From positions 1 to 8,981 of the forward strand of contig JAAYHA010000062.1 of assembly GCA_012727545.1 (NCBI GenBank): a stretch of DNA of 8,981 nucleotides. Reading direction: 5' to 3'. Shown here piece after piece: positions 5,854-8,981 of the stretch. The notes beneath the pieces are model-generated. The model made no database searches. It saw only the letters and a list, made by a program, of their open reading frames with translations, and was not told the DNA's origin. The stretch is from Synergistaceae bacterium (GTDB lineage Bacteria > Synergistota > Synergistia > Synergistales > Synergistaceae). Position numbers and translations under genes: made by a program. The stretch's first letter is position 1, and every line of letters begins with the position of its first letter.

Positions 5854-6650
5854 CTCCTACCCGGTTGGAACCGGATAAATACAGTTCCTTTTTTTCCTCA
5901 TATAAGAAAGCTTCGCCCCTGCTTGTTACAGATTATGACGGTACTCTGGCCCCTTTTGTAAAGGATAGGGAGAAGGCCTTCCTACCACCAAAAACAAAAA
6001 TTCTTATGGGGTCAATACTTGAAGCAGGGGGAGAAGTAATTATTGTCTCCGGCAGAAGACCTGAAGAAATATTAGATTTTGTGGGACTTCCTTTAGAAAT
6101 ATGGGGCTGTCACGGAATGGAAAAAATAGATAAAAACGGCAGGTATTCAAGGGGAACAGTTCCAGAAGAGGAATTAAAAAAACTGGATGGCTTTGCATCA
6201 CAACTTGCTTACTTCCCCCGTGGTACAGTTGAAAAAAAACCTTCCGGCATAGCGCTTCATTGGAGAGAGAAGCCCCAAGTTTTCAACATTTACACAGAGG
6301 TCTGCGAAAAACTGATCTCCGAAGCCAGAGAACACTCTCTGAAAGTTGTGCCCTTTAACGGAGGCATGGAATTTATCCTGCCATATTTCACAAAGGGATC
6401 AGCTATTAATGAGATCAGCGCAATAAATCCCGTATCATCCCCGATATGCTATCTCGGGGATGATACCACAGATGAAGATGCTTTCGAAGAAATTCAAAAG
6501 TTAAAATCAGGAGTGGGGATACTCATCTCTGATGTCCCAAAAGTGAGCGCTGCAAACGTCTATTTTTCCATTAACAATGTCGATCTCTTCCTGGATTTCT
6601 GGCTTAATGAAATGACACCGAGAGGAGAGGGTGATAATGTCAGAAGATAA
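5835..6650 (+). CDS. otsB: Trehalose-6-phosphate phosphatase OtsB
   Basis: OtsB removes phosphate from trehalose-6-phosphate to release trehalose. The 271-residue protein is a HAD-superfamily phosphatase: motif I is DYDGTLAPF with nucleophile D33 and acid D35, motif II is VSGRRPEEI (71-79), the family-specific GCHGME follows (91-96), motif III Lys is K187 in TKGSAINEI, and motif IV is YLGDDTTDEDAF (206-217). All expected catalytic positions are present and the length fits bacterial OtsB (about 250-275). The start at 5835 has AGGGAG about 4 nt upstream, slightly close; Met4 at 5844 is an alternative. It overlaps the TreT-like gene by 19 nt and the otsA gene by 14 nt. Its substrate would be supplied by the OtsA product encoded next, so otsB precedes otsA here. 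Confidence 0.95.
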   Translation: MGKMGLAPTRLEPDKYSSFFSSYKKASPLLVTDYDGTLAPFVKDREKAFLPPKTKILMGSILEAGGEVIIVSGRRPEEILDFVGLPLEIWGCHGMEKIDKNGRYSRGTVPEEELKKLDGFASQLAYFPRGTVEKKPSGIALHWREKPQVFNIYTEVCEKLISEAREHSLKVVPFNGGMEFILPYFTKGSAINEISAINPVSSPICYLGDDTTDEDAFEEIQKLKSGVGILISDVPKVSAANVYFSINNVDLFLDFWLNEMTPRGEGDNVRR

Positions 6651-8154
6651 AGGCCGATTTCTGGTCGTATCCAACAGACTTCCGGTGACACTTAGCTTCA
6701 ATGAAAAAAAGTGGGAAGCAAAATCTTCTTCCGGAGGCCTTGTCAAAGCACTCAATCCTGTTCTCAAAAACAGGGGCGGCTTCTGGATAGGATGGCCGGG
6801 AACATTTGAAAACCTTAAAATACCTGCTATGAAGGAGATCCTGGGGCCGCTCTCTAAAAAATCAGGCTATAGGTTCCTCCCTGTTGTTTTGACAGAAGAG
6901 GACATAGAGCAGTTTTACTATGGTTTTTCAAACTCAGTGCTTTGGCCGCTTTTCCATGATTTTCAGACAAGGTGCAACTTTTCGCCGGAGTATTGGGAAG
7001 GATACATGAGAACAAATGAAAAATTTGCAAAAGTTGTTCTTGGGCACTCTTCTGATAAGGATTTTATATGGGTAAATGATTACCAGCTTATCCCGCTTGG
7101 ATCAATGCTGCTGGAGAAGAATCCAAAATTGAATTCCTCTTTCTTCCTGCACATACCTTTCCCAAGCGTGGATGTTTTTATGAAACTGCCTTGGCGAAAA
7201 GAAATACTTCACCAGCTTACATGCTATTCTCTCGTCTGTTTTCAGACCCTTAGGGACAGAAGAAATTTTATGGACTGCATTAAGACCTTTTATCCCAAAG
7301 CTGTAGTGTACGGCAGGGGACATGTAATAAAGGTCAATGTCGGCGACAGAACATTTCTTGCGGGCAGTTTGCCAATAAGCATAGACTACAAACATTACTC
7401 ATCACTTAGTAGTTCTTCAAACGTTGCAAAAAGGGCGAAGCAAATCAGAGAAGAGATCCATGGAGAAAAGATCATTCTTGGAGTAGACCGTCTTGACTAC
7501 TCAAAAGGTATTCCGGAAAAACTGAAAGGGTTTCAAAGGTGCCTCGAATCACATCCTGAGATCAGAGAAAAAATTACACTTTTTCAGCTAGTAATACCAA
7601 GCAGGGACACCATCTCAGAATACCAGGATCTTCGTAAAGAGATCGAGCTTCTGATAAGTGAGATCAACGGCAGATATTCCACAACGAGGTGGACCCCGAT
7701 AATATGGCGCCACGGCACACTCCCTGAATCAGAGCTTTACTCAGTATACAGAGCATCTGACATTGCAATGGTCACGTCTCTTAAGGACGGAATGAACCTT
7801 GTGTGCAAAGAGTACTGCGCAAGCAAGGGAAAAGAGAGCGGCGTCCTTATCCTGAGTGAGTTCGCTGGAGCTGCGTTGCAGCTTTCCAGGGGAGCACTGC
7901 TGGTCAATCCTTACGATATCAACGACCTTTCTGAGACGATCTATCAGGCTTACACGATGGATGAACAAGAAAAGAAAATCAGGATGAGGTCAATGAGAGA
8001 ATCTATAAGAAGGCAGGATGTCTTCTGGTGGGTCGAAAACTTCCTGAGAGCAGCCACAGGGAAAAAACTTGAAGATTATCCGGAGCAGGAGATCCCTTCT
8101 CTCTGGCCGGGACTTTTCGCGATCAGAAAAAAATACTATAAAGGCGCGGTCTGA
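6637..8154 (+). CDS. otsA: Trehalose-6-phosphate synthase OtsA (GT20)
   Basis: OtsA transfers glucose from an NDP-glucose, usually UDP-glucose, to glucose-6-phosphate, making trehalose-6-phosphate for OtsB. The 505-residue protein contains the GT20 series: VVSNRLPV (10-17), SSSGGLVKALNP (30-41), GFWIGWPGTF (48-57), YYGFSNSVLWPLFHDF (94-109), HIPFPS (172-177), GVDRLDYSKGI (282-292, with R285 and K290) and LKDGMNLVCKEY (382-393, D384 and E392). The usual HDYHL block reads NDYQL (147-151): the catalytic-region Asp is kept but both His positions differ. Start choice: AGGAGAGGG ends about 6 nt before the ATG at 6637, while an in-frame GTG at 6631 is too close. It overlaps otsB by 14 nt and is last in the operon, with the stop codon inside the terminator stem. 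GT20 also includes glucosylglycerol-phosphate synthases; the otsB neighbour favours trehalose. Confidence 0.93.
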   Translation: MSEDKGRFLVVSNRLPVTLSFNEKKWEAKSSSGGLVKALNPVLKNRGGFWIGWPGTFENLKIPAMKEILGPLSKKSGYRFLPVVLTEEDIEQFYYGFSNSVLWPLFHDFQTRCNFSPEYWEGYMRTNEKFAKVVLGHSSDKDFIWVNDYQLIPLGSMLLEKNPKLNSSFFLHIPFPSVDVFMKLPWRKEILHQLTCYSLVCFQTLRDRRNFMDCIKTFYPKAVVYGRGHVIKVNVGDRTFLAGSLPISIDYKHYSSLSSSSNVAKRAKQIREEIHGEKIILGVDRLDYSKGIPEKLKGFQRCLESHPEIREKITLFQLVIPSRDTISEYQDLRKEIELLISEINGRYSTTRWTPIIWRHGTLPESELYSVYRASDIAMVTSLKDGMNLVCKEYCASKGKESGVLILSEFAGAALQLSRGALLVNPYDINDLSETIYQAYTMDEQEKKIRMRSMRESIRRQDVFWWVENFLRAATGKKLEDYPEQEIPSLWPGLFAIRKKYYKGAV

Positions 8155-8174
8155 AAAGACCACGCCAGTTTTTT
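8143..8174. terminator. Terminator of the trehalose operon, overlapping the otsA stop codon
   Basis: GGCG-C-GGTCT (8143-8152) pairs with AGACC-A-CGCC (8157-8166) with one C/A mismatch and a GAAA loop. Six T (8169-8174) follow. The otsA stop codon TGA (8152-8154) lies at the top of the stem. On the minus strand the same stem is followed by TTTATAGTATTTTTTT, so it may also serve the convergent TM1266-like gene, more weakly. Confidence 0.82.
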
Positions 8175-8201
8175 AAATGCCGGATGCTGTATTAAATTTT
8201 C

Positions 8202-8459
8202 TCAGCCCAGGTTTACAAGCTTTGCATTGACACCTGAAACAGCGTTCAGCTTCTTGTTAAGCTCTTCTGCAACATTCTCTCCGCAGGCCAGTTGAAGGAT
8301 AAGAATGCCTGAAGGTGAGCAGGTGTTGTCGTCAGTCTGGTCATGAAGACCAAGCCTTGTCCTGATGGAGCAGCCATATTCAGTAAGTATCTTCTGAACT
8401 TCCACCGCTGTCTTGTCTCTCTGTTCAACTCTAACAGCCATTATCTGGAAACAATTCAC
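8202..8459 (-). CDS. TM1266-like small protein (iron-only hydrogenase system regulator family)
   Basis: The 85-residue product contains MAVRVEQRDKTAVEVQKIL, then EYGCSIRTRLGLHDQ, then SGILILQLACG, then a final helix and strand reaching AKLVNLG. This layout (strand, helix, EYG...I..R.G, strand, helix, strand) matches the ACT/NikR-like domain of the TM1266 family, annotated as a putative [FeFe]-hydrogenase system regulator. True function is unproven. The start is set by AGGAGG 8 nt before a GTG at 8459. The ATG at 8441 (MAVRV) is 26 nt from that site, and a longer GTG start at 8507 lies upstream of the site, so both are less likely. The gene is convergent to the trehalose operon with its end 35 nt from the shared hairpin, and no hydrogenase gene is in the window. 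A separate promoter (8513-8521) suggests independent expression. Confidence 0.75.
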   Translation of the reverse strand: MNCFQIMAVRVEQRDKTAVEVQKILTEYGCSIRTRLGLHDQTDDNTCSPSGILILQLACGENVAEELNKKLNAVSGVNAKLVNLG

Positions 8460-8512
8460 CGTTATTACCTCCTGATGTGCCAATATTTTTCTATTGCGGG
8501 GGTACACGGTTT

Positions 8513-8521
8513 ATAATATCA
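8513..8521 (-). promoter_or_regulatory. Candidate extended -10 promoter for the TM1266-like gene
   Basis: On the minus strand the sequence reads TGATATTAT, an extended -10 of the same form as at 2209-2217 on +. It lies 53 nt before the GTG start and upstream of the AGGAGG site. No convincing -35 is seen. Between this and the tRNA promoter (8522-8647) I see no gene or clear structure. Confidence 0.42.
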
Positions 8522-8647
8522 GAAACAAGGCAACTCTGTCTGTGAGTAAAAAATACCAAAAAGGGAAATTATCGCTCAAATCCCATCTAATGTGAATTTT
8601 CGTTTCTGCAGTGGGATCAAACGACATTTTTACAGAGCTCAAATGAC

Positions 8648-8675
8648 TTGACAGCGCCGGTGTATTAGTTATAAT
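8648..8675 (+). promoter_or_regulatory. Consensus sigma-70-type promoter for the tRNA cluster
   Basis: A perfect -35 TTGACA (8648-8653) and a perfect -10 TATAAT (8670-8675) are separated by 16 nt. The first tRNA begins 35 nt downstream of the -10, leaving a short leader that contains a TGC-TTCG-GCA mini-hairpin. Perfect hexamers fit the strong expression expected for stable RNA. Confidence 0.88.
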
Positions 8676-8710
8676 GTCTCTCGTGCTTCGGCAGAGGCAG
8701 TGTCGGGCGT

Positions 8711-8787
8711 GCGTCTGTAGCTCAGCTGGATAGAGCAACTGCCTTCTAAGCAGTAGGCCGGGGGTTCGAGTCCCTTCAGACGCGCCA
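8711..8787 (+). tRNA. tRNA-Arg (anticodon TCT)
   Basis: This is a complete cloverleaf of 77 nt with CCA encoded. The acceptor stem GCGTCTG pairs with CAGACGC, the D stem GCTC with GAGC, and the anticodon stem ACTGC with GCAGT around loop CTTCTAA (anticodon TCT at 8745-8747, reading AGA). The T loop is TTCGAGT, and its stem has two G-U pairs at the base (8760/8776 and 8761/8775). The variable loop has 5 nt. It is first in a three-tRNA cluster downstream of a consensus promoter. Confidence 0.96.
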
Positions 8788-8815
8788 TTACTTGAAAAAA
8801 CTATATCGTTTTCAT

Positions 8816-8893
8816 GGTGAGCATAGCTCAATTGGTTAGAGCACTGGACTGTGGCTCCAGAGGTTGCGGGTTCAATTCCCGTTGCTCACCCCA
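8816..8893 (+). tRNA. tRNA-His (anticodon GTG), with encoded G-1
   Basis: The acceptor GTGAGCA (8817-8823) pairs with TGCTCAC (8883-8889). The extra G at 8816 faces C73 (8890), the G-1:C73 identity pair of histidine tRNAs. The anticodon stem is CTGGA with TCCAG; loop CTGTGGC gives GTG (8851-8853). CCA is encoded. It lies 28 nt after tRNA-Arg on the same presumed transcript. Confidence 0.96.
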
Positions 8894-8905
8894 CTTTTTT
8901 GCTTT

Positions 8906-8981
8906 GGATCGTTAGCTCAACTGGCAGAGCACCTGACTCTTAATCAGGGGGTTACAGGTTCGATTCCTGTACGATCCACCA
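8906..8981 (+). tRNA. tRNA-Lys (anticodon CTT)
   Basis: The acceptor GGATCGT (8906-8912) pairs with ACGATCC (8971-8977), discriminator A and CCA follow, and the last A is the last base of the window. The anticodon stem CCTGA pairs with TCAGG around CTCTTAA, anticodon CTT (8939-8941), reading AAG. It is 12 nt after tRNA-His; the spacer contains six T (8895-8900) but no hairpin. More tRNAs may follow beyond the window. Confidence 0.96.

Noticed and set aside
7102..7395. 97-residue minus-strand ORF inside otsA
   Set aside because: It is a shadow of strongly conserved GT20 coding sequence.
8511..8831. Minus-strand ORF containing EGTRTPGLLLRRQLLYPAEL
   Set aside because: It is the antisense of tRNA-Arg and part of tRNA-His; this peptide is a well-known spurious product of tRNA-Arg reverse strands. 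It also covers the tRNA promoter.
8711..8981. tRNA cluster as an integration (att) site or mobile-element edge
   Set aside because: No integrase and no repeated tRNA 3' end is visible in the window.

Overview
The window looks like chromosomal DNA from an anaerobic, fairly AT-rich bacterium. Genes are short and tightly packed. Ribosome binding sites are strong (AGGAGG type), and TTG and GTG starts occur. Several families seen here are common in anaerobes: a Nim-like flavoprotein, a Cys-rich small protein, a DmpI-like tautomerase, dodecin and a TM1266-like protein. Together they would fit Synergistota or a clostridial lineage, but this is a guess from gene content. No rRNA, transposase, phage gene or CRISPR array is visible.

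Layout. Positions 1-1491 hold the 3' part of a PAS-GGDEF-EAL signalling protein with a degenerate GGDEF domain and an intact EAL (cyclic-di-GMP phosphodiesterase) domain. A Nim/pyridoxamine-phosphate-oxidase-like flavoprotein follows (1559-2047), with a hairpin terminator behind it. Positions 2324-3688 are a neighbourhood of small proteins: an eight-cysteine protein (+), a dodecin and a helix-hairpin-helix DUF4332 protein (both on -, probably one transcript), and a DmpI-like tautomerase (+) with its own terminator.

The centrepiece is a four-gene + strand operon (3938-8154): a DUF5752 protein, a TreT-type GT4 trehalose synthase, OtsB (trehalose-6-phosphate phosphatase) and OtsA (GT20 trehalose-6-phosphate synthase). 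Every junction overlaps, by 13, 19 and 14 nt once starts are set by ribosome binding sites. The genes therefore appear translationally coupled. They encode two routes to trehalose: NDP-glucose plus glucose directly (TreT), and NDP-glucose plus glucose-6-phosphate through trehalose-6-phosphate (OtsA then OtsB). The DUF5752 protein has no known activity. Its sequence shows two repeats related without gaps at an offset of 114 residues. An extended -10 promoter candidate precedes the operon and a hairpin terminator containing the otsA stop codon closes it.

A small TM1266-like (hydrogenase-regulator family) gene lies convergently on - (8202-8459). The window ends in a + strand tRNA cluster, Arg(TCT), His(GTG) and Lys(CTT), behind a promoter with perfect -35 and -10 hexamers. 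The tRNA-Lys CCA is the last base of the window.

I see no clearly new defence or mobile system. The most interesting item is the DUF5752-TreT-OtsB-OtsA unit: why two trehalose routes are co-translated, and what DUF5752 does there.
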